From Verrucomicrobiota bacterium (lineage in GTDB: Bacteria > Verrucomicrobiota > Verrucomicrobiia > Limisphaerales > BJHT01): a stretch of DNA of 34,553 nt. Below the pieces are notes generated by a model that saw nothing but the letters and a program-made list of their open reading frames with translations, was not told where the DNA came from and did no database searches. Positions 24,901 through 31,560 of the stretch are shown here, piece after piece. The stretch spans positions 41,363 through 75,915 of the forward strand of contig BJHT01000002.1 of NCBI GenBank assembly GCA_014193395.1, given 5' to 3'. The translations under genes and the position numbers were made by a program. Numbering within the stretch: position 1 is the stretch's first letter; every line of letters starts with the position of its first letter.

Positions 24901-26121
24901 CGCGAGCGCGGCCTTGATGAGGCCCGCGGCGCCGGCGGCGGCTTTCGTGTGGCCGATCTGCGATTTCACCGAACCGAGCGCGCACCAGGTGCCCTCGGCT
25001 TTGGCATCGCGATAAACACTGGTCAGCGCCGTGACTTCGGTCGCGTCGCCGACGCGCGTGCCGGTGCCGTGCGCCTCGACCATTTCAATCGAGTCGGGCG
25101 TGACGCCGCCCTGCTCATACGTGCGCCGCAGCGCCTTCATCTGGCCCGACGCCACCGGCGCGTACACCGCCGCGCCCTTGCCGTCGCTCGAGGAGCCGAG
25201 GCCGCGGATGACCGCGTAAATCCGGTCGCCATCGCGCTGCGCATCGGACAGGCGCTTGAGCACGACGGTGCCGATGCCTTCGCCGAGGATCGTGCCGTCG
25301 CCATCGCGATCGAACGGCTTCGCATCACCCGTCGGCGAGAGCGCCGGGGTTTTGCTGAAGCACATGTACATGAAAATGTCGTTGAAGGTGTCGAGTCCGC
25401 CCGAGATCACCATGTCCGAGCGGCCCGCCTGCAATTCAAGCGTCGCGAGATGAATCGCGCTCAACGAACTCGCGCACGCGGCGTCCACCACGCAGTTGGT
25501 GCCGCCGAGATTCAGGCGGTTGGAAATGCGGCCCGCCGTGACATTCCCGAGCAACCCCGGAAACGAATTCTCCTGCCAGCCCACGTAGGAATCCGCGATG
25601 CGCTGCACCACGTCGTCGCTCGTTTGCGCGTCCACGCCCGCCTCCTGCAACGCGCGCCGCCAGATCGGATGCCCGAGCCGCGCGCCGAGCGGGATGACCA
25701 GTTCGAGCGTGCCGGTGACGCCGAGGATGACGCTCGTGCGGTCGCGGTTGAACTCGCGGTCGCCGCCGTAGCCGGCATCGAGCAGCGCCTGCTTGGCTGC
25801 GACGAGGCCGAGTAATTGCGTGGTGTCCGTGGCTTCGAGGTCTTTCGGAGCGATGCCGAATTCCAGCGGATCAAACTGCACCGGGGAGATAAAACCGCCG
25901 CGGAGGCAATACGTCTGGTCGGGCGCCTTCGGGTCGGCGTTGAAGAAATCGCGCGGGTTCCAGTGCGAGGCGGTGGGCACCTCGGTGATGGCATCGACAC
26001 CATTTTTGATGTTGGCCCAGAAGGACTGGAGGTTGTCCGCCTTCGGGAACAGGCAACTCATGCCGATGATGGCGATCGGCTCCGGGGCCGGGCGTCCGGC
26101 GGGGTCTGGCGTTTGGTTCAT
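18928..26121 (-). CDS. pfaA: PUFA/secondary-lipid synthase subunit PfaA (KS-MAT-ACPx4-KR-DH)
   Basis: A 2397-residue megasynthase; start ATG 26121 overlaps the pfaD stop by 4 bases (ATGA). Domain order: ketosynthase about 12-460 with Cys216 (DAACASS), VEAHGTGT and SQIGHTKAAAG; malonyl/acyl transferase about 640-950 with FPGQGSQYSGM, GHSYGE (Ser near 740) and AAFHSPL; Ala/Pro linker with a Gln/Arg-rich predicted helix (about 1070-1120); four acyl carrier domains at about 1179-1257, 1282-1359, 1384-1460 and 1487-1562, each with LGIDSIKR, whose Ser takes phosphopantetheine; ketoreductase about 1640-2070 with TGGSRGVTAE and the Ser/Tyr pair in MFSSS...VDYAMANE; and a PKS-type dehydratase from about 2110, with HVLDGRAVFP and the Asp motif DVSFQMM. 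This is the canonical PfaA order. A repeat of about 46 codons is inserted between KS and AT. The protein acts in the cytoplasm with PfaC and PfaD to build long unsaturated acyl chains; the exact product cannot be read from sequence. Confidence 0.95.
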   Translation of the reverse strand: MNQTPDPAGRPAPEPIAIIGMSCLFPKADNLQSFWANIKNGVDAITEVPTASHWNPRDFFNADPKAPDQTYCLRGGFISPVQFDPLEFGIAPKDLEATDTTQLLGLVAAKQALLDAGYGGDREFNRDRTSVILGVTGTLELVIPLGARLGHPIWRRALQEAGVDAQTSDDVVQRIADSYVGWQENSFPGLLGNVTAGRISNRLNLGGTNCVVDAACASSLSAIHLATLELQAGRSDMVISGGLDTFNDIFMYMCFSKTPALSPTGDAKPFDRDGDGTILGEGIGTVVLKRLSDAQRDGDRIYAVIRGLGSSSDGKGAAVYAPVASGQMKALRRTYEQGGVTPDSIEMVEAHGTGTRVGDATEVTALTSVYRDAKAEGTWCALGSVKSQIGHTKAAAGAAGLIKAALALHHKVLPPTIKVRQPVEPAAPGKSPFYLNTTKRPWLPSATHPRRAALSAFGFGGSNFHCLLEEVSPTKSAPDWDGDTEVVALSADTVAELKQALNEPLAELSWPALQRRAAKTRAAFSRNSATAGASAVAQVSKPAVSPTSKSASRAPTRTHQTIPAAAGLETCDTAGLEACGTHAKPFRLLLVIERGRTDLKKLVTAARAQLEKHSTKSWQLPEGAFFGCGRPNGRLGVLFPGQGSQYSGMLRDLSCQFPQMQAGLAQANEIFAEAHLGEGRARLTDYIYPHPAFDEATAKAQDATLKATDIAQPAIGAVSLAALQVLESFGVSPEAAAGHSYGELLALCASERIHSDTLHRLSNLRGRLMAQANGAGESGAMLAVKAPVETVEQFIREERFDLVVANRNAPDQAVLAGAVGEIERASQSLERRAIWNRRLPVAAAFHSPLVAAAQAPFAAALSTVELSQSRIPVYANTTAREYPREAQDARQLLAGQLANPVDFVAEINAMFADGVTTFLEVGPGHTLTGLVQSILRDRDIHAIALDSSRGKRPGIVDLALALSRLAALGHAVDLTSWNAGVALPEPETGGKPRLTVPLSGANHRTPKPSRPPTPPRALAASPAAAAAPAPVARAIATPSSSAAPLPAPVAKPAASPVAAAPIAAAPGQISEAVRASRESLAVLLQLQEQTARLHRQFLDGQDAARRTMHALLEQQQRLLSGAGPTFSPLPAAATPVAPSVPVAPVARLTSPTIPTPAIAPAPAAAPTRTPAAPTPARADDGRIEKTLLGVVAEKTGYPAEMLNLEMSLDADLGIDSIKRVEILSALQEKLPDAPVIKPDQLGALQTLRQVADFLRQGTATAAPTAVAAVAPAPAVVPAARADTSRVEQTLLGVVAEKTGYPAEMLNLGMSLDADLGIDSIKRVEILSALQEKLPDVPVIKPDQLGALQSLQQVVDFLCAGLPATAPAAIGSPASSPATFPSARIDKSRIEQTLLGVVAEKTGYPSEMLNLEMSLDADLGIDSIKRVEILSALQEKLPDAPVIKPDQLGALQTLRQVVDFLGAASATAPAAAGMTAVLTNPSAAPAVDSAQVATVLLGVVAEKTGYPAEMLNLEMSLDADLGIDSIKRVEILSALQERLPSAPVIKPDQLGALQTLRQVVEFLSAAAAPKTAARSVAHVAEVPAIPVSAPVQQRLQRLIPTPVALGSRVSAPALTLAKNAPVWVTEDGSSLSAAVAAAFTRKGMTARVVSLAEAAARSGATAELLGGLVVLSPALECGEAFLKQAFLAVQARAAALRRAGKEQAAFLVTVSRLDGRFGFGGNLNQPLSGGLAGLAKTAGREWSEVAAKAIDLAAEVEVAAAADAIVEEALRVGPAEVGVSREGRIGLELIDTPVTQAYAGAAVLHAGDVVVVTGGSRGVTAEVAVGLAQAFQPTLVLLGRSPAPETEPEWLAALHDEAEIKKAIHAHLNVPATPKAVEAQFRRWLANREILRNIARMTAAGATVLYRSVDVRDARQIGALLNELRHEFGPIRGLIHGAGVLADKRIEDKTAEQFDSVWSTKVSGAEMLLAALTNDELHCLVMFSSSTARFGRVGQVDYAMANEVLNKLAQAEARRRPDCRVVAMNWGPWNGGMVTPALRRVFAQEGVGVIEPAAGAELLVRELSAPVTSSSPVEVVVLAPLDGQAAVIPATAGPSSVPVVIARAEAPVAEAAAVTMAFERELSVGQMPCLKSHVLDGRAVFPVALIVEWLAHGALHCHPGLAFCGFDDLRVFKGVRLDPRHAVTLRVLAHAPQRAGAETQVVMELVGGEREKPMLHARARIILGERSAAPPAQSAALQMGGDTWVGGGWYGPDALFHGPEFQGIAAVEACGPHGIAARAKTSPSPKSWVVNPLRGSWIADPLALDVSFQMMILWTLGEQRAPSLPCAAVRYRQFAARFPREGVRVVARVTQATPQKATADIEFLDASGGVLARMEGYECVIDPSLSGAFRRNALGDAA
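21430..22585. repeat. Four tandem ACP-coding repeats in pfaA
   Basis: Four direct DNA repeats with a period close to 310 bp encode the four carrier domains. The core from TLLGVVAEKTGYP to LGALQTL is nearly unchanged among copies, while the Ala/Pro linkers between them vary in sequence. This points to recent duplication or ongoing homogenisation of the carrier-coding cores. Confidence 0.9.
24380..24516. repeat. In-frame four-hairpin element between KS and AT of PfaA
   Basis: Four 18-bp hairpins: GCAGGCTT-cc-AAGCCTGC (24385-24402), GCAGGTTT-cc-AAACCTGC (24409-24426), GCCGACTT-gg-AAGTCGGC (24470-24487) and GCAGGTTT-gg-AAACCTGC (24494-24511). The ends are an imperfect inverted repeat (GTACCGCAGG / CCTGCGCTAC). 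Read in frame without a stop as VAQVSKPAV...AAAGLETCDTAGLEACGT, about residues 536-581 of PfaA. Confidence 0.9.
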
Positions 26122-27767
26122 GCGCGCAAAAGTTCTCGCAAAGCTTCGGGTTCCACGGGGCGGATGCGGGTGAGTTCGGCCGGCAACCGCAGGCCCTGGC
26201 CGCGGAGCGTGGCCAGGCGCAGCGTCACGCCCGCGCCGTGGAGGAGGTTCAGGGCGATGGTGACGACGCGGCGGTTGGCGGGCGCTTCGAGGAACGAGCC
26301 GCGCGCCCATTCGTTGAACGCGCCCATCGCGGGGCCGCACCAGATTTGATAATCCATCACGCGCGTCGGCTCGCCGGCGTTTGCCCAGCGCGAGCTTTGG
26401 CCAAGGTAGCTGCGGAAGACGAGGGCCAGCTTGTGCTTCGGATCACGCTCGGCGCGCTCGATTTGTTTCGGGTCGCGCTGCTGGAAAAAGCGTTTCGTCT
26501 GCTCCCACGTTTCCTCAAGGGTCGCGCGGAAAAAATTCTTCTCCAAGTTCGCGCGGTCGGCCGCAGGGATGGATTCGAGGCGGTCGTGGGCGCGATAGAG
26601 TTCGTAGAGCTTCGCGGCGCGCATCGGGAACATCGTGCCGCGCTTGAGCACCTGCACCTTCACACCCATCTCGAACATGTCGCCCGCCGGCGCCATCGCG
26701 ACATCCGCCTGCTGCGCCTGCGCGAGCATCTGCCGCACGAGGTCGGAGGAACCCGACTCGACGCACGCCTGATTCACCGAGCCGGTCACGACATACGCCG
26801 CGCCCATCGCGAACGCCGCCGCCACGCTCGCGGGCGTGGCAATGCCGCCCGCCGCGCCGACGCGCAGGGGTTGGGCATATTGAAATTGCTCCTGCATCCG
26901 GTCGCGCAGCGCAATCATCGTGGGCAGCAGCGAAATGGCCGGGCGATTGTCCGTGTGCCCGCCCGAATCGGCCTCGGCGGTCACGTCCTGCGCGACGGGT
27001 ATTTCCGCCGCCAGTTTCGCCTGCTCCGCCGTGATGTCCCCGCGCCGCACCAGTTCCTGAAGCAATGTCGGCGGCGGCGGGGAGAAAAACTGCGACGCGA
27101 CCTCGACCCGCGAAACCTTCGCCACGACGCGATGCGGCGTGACCACGCGTCCGTCCGCGTCTCGCCGGATGCCGTGAACGCGATAGCGCACGACCGGCAG
27201 CGTCAGCCCGAGAAACGCCGAGGCTTCGATCAGCCGCACGCCGCGCCGCAGATACAGTTCGACGACGGCCGCTTCGAGCTCGGGTTCGTTCGGGCTGTGG
27301 ATGAGATTGAAACCAAACGGCCGCGCGCCTAGCGCCCGCGTCACGCGCTCGACGGCCGCCTCGACGCGCGCCAGCGGCAGCCCGCCCGCGCCGAAGAAAC
27401 CAAGCATCCCGTCGCGCCCCATCGCCTCGACGATTTCCTCCGAGCCGATGCCATTGGCCATCGCGCCCGCCACGCAGGCGAAGCGCAGTCCGTGGTCATC
27501 GCAGAAAGATTTCTCCCCCAGATTTTCCACCGGTGAAGCCGGCGCGTAGCCCGAGATCGGAGCGTCGCCGGGCGCTGCGTTCACCACGCCAAAGCGGATC
27601 ATTCCGCCCTCCGCCAGCGCCAGCCGGCCGTCGCTCTCGACCAGTGCAACCGGCTGATGCAAATCCGCCAGCGCCGCGCGCAACGCGTCCGCGTCCGTGG
27701 CGGCGGGAGTGCCATTGGCCGTCCACCATCCGCGCGTGCGGTTTTGCGGGGTAACGGCGGGGGTCAT
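26118..27767 (-). CDS. pfaD: PfaD-type trans-acting enoyl reductase
   Basis: A 549-residue FMN-dependent TIM-barrel enoyl reductase of the PfaD family (nitronate monooxygenase/FabK superfamily), supplying enoyl reduction in trans to the PfaA/PfaC synthase. Diagnostic blocks: the N-terminal FGVVN...ISGYAPASPVENLG segment, FACVAGAMANGIGSEEIVEAMG, GFNLIHSPNEPELE, the flavin-site EADSGGHTDNRP (about 293-304), VGAAGGIATP phosphate-binding loop, and the C-terminal KHKLALVFRSYLGQSSRWANAGE, DYQIWCGPAMGAFNEW segments typical of PfaD. Length is right for the family. Start ATG 27767 chosen because the family begins shortly before the WWT motif; an upstream in-frame ATG (27869) lies in unrelated sequence. 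First gene of the leftward run; its stop overlaps the pfaA start (ATGA). Confidence 0.95.
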   Translation of the reverse strand: MTPAVTPQNRTRGWWTANGTPAATDADALRAALADLHQPVALVESDGRLALAEGGMIRFGVVNAAPGDAPISGYAPASPVENLGEKSFCDDHGLRFACVAGAMANGIGSEEIVEAMGRDGMLGFFGAGGLPLARVEAAVERVTRALGARPFGFNLIHSPNEPELEAAVVELYLRRGVRLIEASAFLGLTLPVVRYRVHGIRRDADGRVVTPHRVVAKVSRVEVASQFFSPPPPTLLQELVRRGDITAEQAKLAAEIPVAQDVTAEADSGGHTDNRPAISLLPTMIALRDRMQEQFQYAQPLRVGAAGGIATPASVAAAFAMGAAYVVTGSVNQACVESGSSDLVRQMLAQAQQADVAMAPAGDMFEMGVKVQVLKRGTMFPMRAAKLYELYRAHDRLESIPAADRANLEKNFFRATLEETWEQTKRFFQQRDPKQIERAERDPKHKLALVFRSYLGQSSRWANAGEPTRVMDYQIWCGPAMGAFNEWARGSFLEAPANRRVVTIALNLLHGAGVTLRLATLRGQGLRLPAELTRIRPVEPEALRELLRA

Positions 27768-28046
27768 GCAGGCGGGGTTCCGAAAGCAAATCCGGGGCGC
27801 CGGGCGGGCACCCGGAGCGGCTGGTCGAACATGCGCGTTATCATCGGAAGACTGGCCACCAAACCCCATGAAATCACGGTGTTCGACTCGGCGAGCGACC
27901 GCGCAAGGTAGCAAACATCCCCCGCGTGTAAAGCAGCCATAACGGGTGGAGGAACCTCTGTCGGACCGCGATTTGACTATTCGCCGGGAAGGGATTCAAT
28001 GCGCCGCGTTCGTTTCATTACTTAACCAATAAAAACAACAACAGCC
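27768..28046. promoter_or_regulatory. Divergent intergenic region, pfaD / YidB
   Basis: The two start codons face away from each other across 279 bp, so promoters for the pfa run and for the YidB-like gene must lie here. On the plus strand a TTGACT (27973-27978) is followed after 17 bp by TCAATG, a weak sigma-70-like pair. No convincing pair is seen toward pfaD. No riboswitch or operator recognised. Confidence 0.35.
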
Positions 28047-28475
28047 ATGGGACTCTTCGATCAAATTGCCGGTCAGGCGCTCGGTGCGCTCGGTGGTAGC
28101 GGCGGCGGGGCACCGCAAGGACAGCTTTTCAGCCTCATCACCAGTCTCGTCACGCAACACGGCGGCCTCGAAGGGTTGCTCAAACAATTCGCCGCCAAGG
28201 GCCTCGGCGACCACGCGGCGTCGTGGGTGAGCACGGGTAAAAACCTTCCGATCAACGGGGAGCAGCTCACCCAGGTCTTCGGTGCGGAGAAAGTGCAGCA
28301 ACTCGCACAGCAGGCGGGGTTGCCGGCTGGCGCGGTGTCGGCGGGGCTGGCTGATCTCCTTCCCAAGGTGGTCGATCATCTGACGCCGCAGGGCAACATT
28401 GGTGCGCAGGACGGCATTCAGGCGGGCTTGCAAAAACTCATGCAAGGCGGGCTGGGCGGATTGCTGGGGCGGTGA
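28047..28475 (+). CDS. yidB: YidB-family (DUF937) small protein
   Basis: A 142-residue protein of the YidB/DUF937 family. Family features: N-terminal MGLFDQIAGQALGAL with Gly-rich GGSGGG, the HGGLEGLLKQFAAKGLGDHAASWVSTGKNLPI block, and C-terminal ADLLPKVVDHLTPQG. The role of YidB proteins is not established. Start ATG 28047. Convergent with, and 13 bp from, the toxin gene. Confidence 0.9.
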   Translation: MGLFDQIAGQALGALGGSGGGAPQGQLFSLITSLVTQHGGLEGLLKQFAAKGLGDHAASWVSTGKNLPINGEQLTQVFGAEKVQQLAQQAGLPAGAVSAGLADLLPKVVDHLTPQGNIGAQDGIQAGLQKLMQGGLGGLLGR

Positions 28476-28488
28476 GCGGGAAAGCAAG

Positions 28489-28905
28489 CTAATCGGCCGC
28501 CATCCAAGGATTGAACAAATCCACACCAGTGCAGGCCATGTCGGTGGTGTTGCGGGTGGCGAGGGTGAGTCCGTGCGCCAGGGCGGTAGCGGCGAGGAGG
28601 CTGTCAATGGCGGGCAGTGGACGCCCGGCTTCGGCGAGCAGGCGACCCCAGCGAAGGGCGACTGTTTCATCTACGGGAAGCAGGCGTCCGGCAAACCACG
28701 AGCGAATTTCGTGGTCGAACCAGTTTTCGAGGCGGCGGCGGCGCGCCGATTCGGGAAGGGCCAGAATGCCCTTGTGTATCTCGCCCAAGGTCAACGTGCT
28801 CAAAAAGAACTCGTCCTCGTTTTCGCCAAGCCAGCGGATCACGCCGGGATGCGGGACCGGGCGCGTCAGTTCGGAAATGACATTCGTGTCCAGCAGCCAG
28901 CTCAC
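28489..28905 (-). CDS. vapC: PIN-domain toxin, VapC family
   Basis: A 138-residue PIN-domain ribonuclease of the VapC type. The acidic residues of the active site are visible: first Asp in LLDTNVISE (about residue 6), Glu in LTLGEIHKG (about 42), Asp in LPAIDSLLAATAL (about 100) and the last acidic position in TRNTTDMACTGV (about 122). Such toxins cut tRNA or other RNA when free of antitoxin. The start overlaps the antitoxin stop by 4 bases (28902-28905), the usual coupled arrangement. Confidence 0.93.
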   Translation of the reverse strand: MSWLLDTNVISELTRPVPHPGVIRWLGENEDEFFLSTLTLGEIHKGILALPESARRRRLENWFDHEIRSWFAGRLLPVDETVALRWGRLLAEAGRPLPAIDSLLAATALAHGLTLATRNTTDMACTGVDLFNPWMAAD

Positions 28906-29147
28906 AGCTTCACCTCCCGCGGGTAGTCACGGACGCGGGTGAGATCAATCCCCGAGCCTTTCAGCGGGGCGAAGAGTTCGACGATGCCTTTGCGCTTTCG
29001 ACGGGGTGGAACGAAATCTGTCGCGGCGACGACCACGACGGCAGGTTTGCCGTGGCGGGTGATGGTCTGGGGGCCTTTGGTCAGCGCGTCCTCGACGAGG
29101 AGGCTCAACTGGTTTTTGGCCTGCTGCAGTTGCCAGGTGCTTTTCAT
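28902..29147 (-). CDS. Antitoxin of the Phd/YefM type
   Basis: An 81-residue antitoxin. The N-terminal part (WQLQQAKNQLSLLVEDAL...GPQTITRHGKPAVVVV) is the Phd/YefM DNA-binding fold; the basic PPRRKRKG and the acidic/hydrophobic C-terminus would wrap the toxin. It should neutralise the PIN toxin encoded next and repress its own promoter in the region 29148-29243. Start ATG 29147. Confidence 0.92.
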   Translation of the reverse strand: MKSTWQLQQAKNQLSLLVEDALTKGPQTITRHGKPAVVVVAATDFVPPRRKRKGIVELFAPLKGSGIDLTRVRDYPREVKL

Positions 29148-29243
29148 GCGGGGACGGTGGCGCGGCGATTCTGGCCTGTCTAGCTAGAATTATTGAGGTC
29201 GCGCTTTTGGAGCGAGGATCATCAGTCCGTGGACGAGGCGCGG

Positions 29244-29435
29244 TTTGGAGCACGGTGACTGGTTGCTTCTTTGGCGCAGGCGACTGGTCGGCGTCGGGTG
29301 ATCGAGCGCTGTCGGACATGCCGGCACGCCGACGCTGGCGCGAGTGGTGGAGGCACCATTCGCTGGTTGAGTCTGTGGGTTTTCGACGGCGACAAGTCGC
29401 CTTGAAAAAGCGGTGACGAGTCACCGCACTCCAAA
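29244..29435. repeat. MITE-like/REP-like four-hairpin element, copy 2 (inverted relative to copy 1)
   Basis: A 192-bp element homologous, in reverse orientation, to 18612-18804. Its right end (GCGGTGAC-ga-GTCACCGC, 29410-29427, then ACTCCAAA) matches the left end of copy 1, and GGCGAC-aa-GTCGCC follows inward. Its left end (TTTGGAGCACGGTGAC) is decayed. The middle (ACTCGCGCCAGCGT-type core) is also shared. Confidence 0.88.
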
Positions 29436-29504
29436 GCTGACGCGCTCGGCGGCTTGGTGCCGGGGGGACGAGTTCGTGGCGGACGGGTGGAGGCGGGACA
29501 CTTG

Positions 29505-29526
29505 CGGGCGGGCCGCCCGCGCTCCT
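29505..29526. repeat. Solo REP-like hairpin
   Basis: Stem GCGGGCG-ggc-CGCCCGC followed by GCTCC; on the minus strand it reads GGAGC followed by the stem. It lies 4 bp past the stop of the DUF1501 gene and could cap that transcript. Confidence 0.65.
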
Positions 29527-29530
29527 GAGC

Positions 29531-30976
29531 TCAGGCGAAGATGTCGCGGACGATGTGGCCTTCGACGTCGGTGAGGCGGAAGTCGCGGCCGGCGTGGCGG
29601 TAGGTGAGGCGTTCGTGGTCGAGGCCGAGGAGGGCGAGGAGCGTGGCGTGGAGGTCGTGGATGTGCATCTTGTTCTCAGTGGCGAACCAGCCGTAGTCGT
29701 CGGTGGCGCCGTAGGCGGTGCCGGGTTTCACGCCGCCGCCGGCGAGCCACATGGTGAAGCCGTCGGGGTTGTGGTCGCGTCCGTCGCGCCCGCCTTGCGC
29801 GGCGGGGGTGCGGCCGAATTCGCCGCCCCAGAGGACGAGGGTGTCGGCGAGGAGGCCGCGGGATTTCAAATCTTTGAGGAGGCCGGCGATGGGTTTGTCC
29901 ACTTCGGCGGCGTTTTTGGTGTGGCCTTTTTTGAGCGCGCCGTGCTGGTCCCATTGCACGTCGCCGTCGCTGTGGGTGACCTGGATGAAGCGGACGCCGC
30001 GCTCGGCGAAGCGGCGGGCCATGAGGCATTGGGTGCCGAAGTTCTCGGTCACTTTGTCATCGAGGCCGTAGAGTTTGCGCGTGGCGTCGGTTTCGCCGGA
30101 GAGGTCCTGGGCTTCGGGCATGGCCATCTGCATGCGGAAGGCGAGTTCGAAGGAATTGATGCGGCCTTCGAGAGCGAGGTTCGCGCCGGATTGGGCGAGG
30201 TGGTCGCGGTTCATTTCGGCGAGGAGGTCGAGCTGGGCGCGTTGCTCGGCGACAGTGAGGTGGGAGTTCTTGATGTGGCGGACGGTGGCGTTGCCGGCAG
30301 GGACGGTGGCGTTGCCGAGGGGCGTGCCCTGATAGGCGGCGGGGAGAAAGGCGGAGCCCCAGTTGTTCACGCCGCCGTGGGCGAAGGTGGGGCAGATGGT
30401 GATGAAGCCGGGGAGGTTTTGGTTTTCCGAGCCGAGTCCGTAGGTGACCCAGGATCCCATACTGGGGCGCACAAAGTTGTCGCTGCCGGTGTGGAGCTTG
30501 AGGAGCGCGCCGCCGTGCGCGGCGTTGGTGCCGTGCAGGGAGCGGAGGATGCATAGGTCATCGACGCACTGGGCGACGTGGGGGAAGAGTTCGCTGACGG
30601 GGAGTCCGCTCTGGCCGTGGTGCTGGAATTTCCACGGAGACTTGAGGAGTTCATTGGTGGGGGCGAATTGCACGCGGGGTTTGGCAAAGGGGTAGGGCTT
30701 GCCGTCGTCACGGTCGAGCAGGGGCTTGGGGTCGAAGGTGTCCACCTGGGAGGGGCCGCCTTTCATGAAGAGGAAGATGACGCGTTTGGCGCGCGCAGGG
30801 AAATGGGTGGGGCGGGGGGACAAGGGCGTGGGGCGTGATGCGTGATGCGTGATGCGTGACTCGGAGTCGGCGGCGTTGGCGAGGAGGGAGCTGGTGGCGA
30901 GCCAGGCGAAGCCGGCGGCGGATTGCTGCAGGAGTTTGCGGCGGGAGAGCGGTGGGGGGTGGAAGTGGGGATTCAT
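29531..30976 (-). CDS. DUF1501 domain protein (Tat-exported, sulfatase-like fold)
   Basis: A 481-residue protein of the DUF1501 family, which is abundant in Planctomycetota and Verrucomicrobiota and normally encoded beside DUF1549/DUF1553 cytochromes, as here. A Tat signal ([25 protein letters not shown]) is followed by a repeat-encoded stretch ([17 protein letters not shown]) and then the family start [22 protein letters not shown]. Other conserved blocks are [16 protein letters not shown] (here [14 protein letters not shown]), [22 protein letters not shown], and [14 protein letters not shown]...[18 protein letters not shown]. The family is distantly related to alkaline phosphatase/sulfatase proteins; its substrate is unknown. 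Start ATG 30976 preferred over an upstream TTG. Confidence 0.92.
   Translation of the reverse strand: MNPHFHPPPLSRRKLLQQSAAGFAWLATSSLLANAADSESRITHHASRPTPLSPRPTHFPARAKRVIFLFMKGGPSQVDTFDPKPLLDRDDGKPYPFAKPRVQFAPTNELLKSPWKFQHHGQSGLPVSELFPHVAQCVDDLCILRSLHGTNAAHGGALLKLHTGSDNFVRPSMGSWVTYGLGSENQNLPGFITICPTFAHGGVNNWGSAFLPAAYQGTPLGNATVPAGNATVRHIKNSHLTVAEQRAQLDLLAEMNRDHLAQSGANLALEGRINSFELAFRMQMAMPEAQDLSGETDATRKLYGLDDKVTENFGTQCLMARRFAERGVRFIQVTHSDGDVQWDQHGALKKGHTKNAAEVDKPIAGLLKDLKSRGLLADTLVLWGGEFGRTPAAQGGRDGRDHNPDGFTMWLAGGGVKPGTAYGATDDYGWFATENKMHIHDLHATLLALLGLDHERLTYRHAGRDFRLTDVEGHIVRDIFA
30833..30860. repeat. Heptamer microsatellite inside the DUF1501 gene
   Basis: Four head-to-tail copies of GCGTGAT/C. 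Because seven is not a multiple of three, the array is read through all three frames and gives a seven-residue period (ITHHASR) just after the Tat signal. Confidence 0.9.
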
Positions 30977-31168
30977 GACGGTGAACAACGGTTAGTGAAT
31001 GTTCGCGACATTTCAAACATGCACGGCGAGATAATTACCAGGCTCAGCGCCGGACGAAACCCAAGTATGGAACACATATGAGATGAGCAAATCATCCGGG
31101 GGTGTTGAACCCAGTATATCTGGTCGGTTCGTTTCAGCACTCTGGTAAGCTGGAGTCATAATTGTCTT

Positions 31169-31489
31169 TCAGCGGCTAAAACCATAGACGCCGTCCCAAC
31201 CAACCGCATAGCCAGAGGCCGTTCGCCGGTAACGAATCTTTTCGAGGTCAGGCAACATCTCAATCTCTTGGGAAGAATTGGTAAACGAAAGAACCGCTAT
31301 TGAATCCGGGTAATGAGAGTTTGCTCTCTGATAGGCCTCCACCTTCTCCACTACCAATAACTTCACGGCCATCATCCGCGACATTTCCTGACGGCTCTTC
31401 CGGGCTTTGTAAGAATCTACGATGAGCATCGGCGCGACGGTCAGCACCGCAATTCCGGAGATAGCGACAATGGAGCGGAATGATTTCAT
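31169..31489 (-). CDS. Small membrane-anchored hypothetical protein
   Basis: About 106 residues from ATG 31489. One N-terminal hydrophobic helix (SIVAISGIAVLTVAPMLIV) is followed by a basic stop (DSYKARKSRQ) and a soluble domain. The segment VEKVEAYQRANSHYPDSIAVL, plus a C-terminal YAVGWDGVYGF, recalls the layout of pseudopilin-like small proteins (YxxxxGxYP and terminal GxDG), but no prepilin peptidase site is visible. Base composition is clearly lower in GC than the neighbours, which suggests a different history. No function assigned. It sits between the DUF1501 and DUF1553 genes on the same strand. Confidence 0.6.
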   Translation of the reverse strand: MKSFRSIVAISGIAVLTVAPMLIVDSYKARKSRQEMSRMMAVKLLVVEKVEAYQRANSHYPDSIAVLSFTNSSQEIEMLPDLEKIRYRRTASGYAVGWDGVYGFSR

Positions 31490-31560
31490 GACAGCGGGCA
31501 AAGGTTAGTAGCAAAAGGCTTTAAATCCGACCTGCACGGCGATGGCACGGGGCGCCTTCA

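Larger units (their letters stand above)
29148..29530. other. Gap of 383 bp: antitoxin promoter region, repeat element and solo hairpin
   Basis: No gene. It contains an AT-richer stretch just upstream of the antitoxin (29175-29200, with CTAGCTAG), the repeat element at 29244-29435, and the solo hairpin at 29505-29526 just beyond the DUF1501 stop. A clear promoter pair for the antitoxin was not identified. Confidence 0.7.

Noticed and set aside
23113..25815. A 900-codon plus-strand frame opposite pfaA
   Set aside because: Arg/Ala-rich with no domain; the minus strand carries clear KS, AT and ACP motifs over the same bases.
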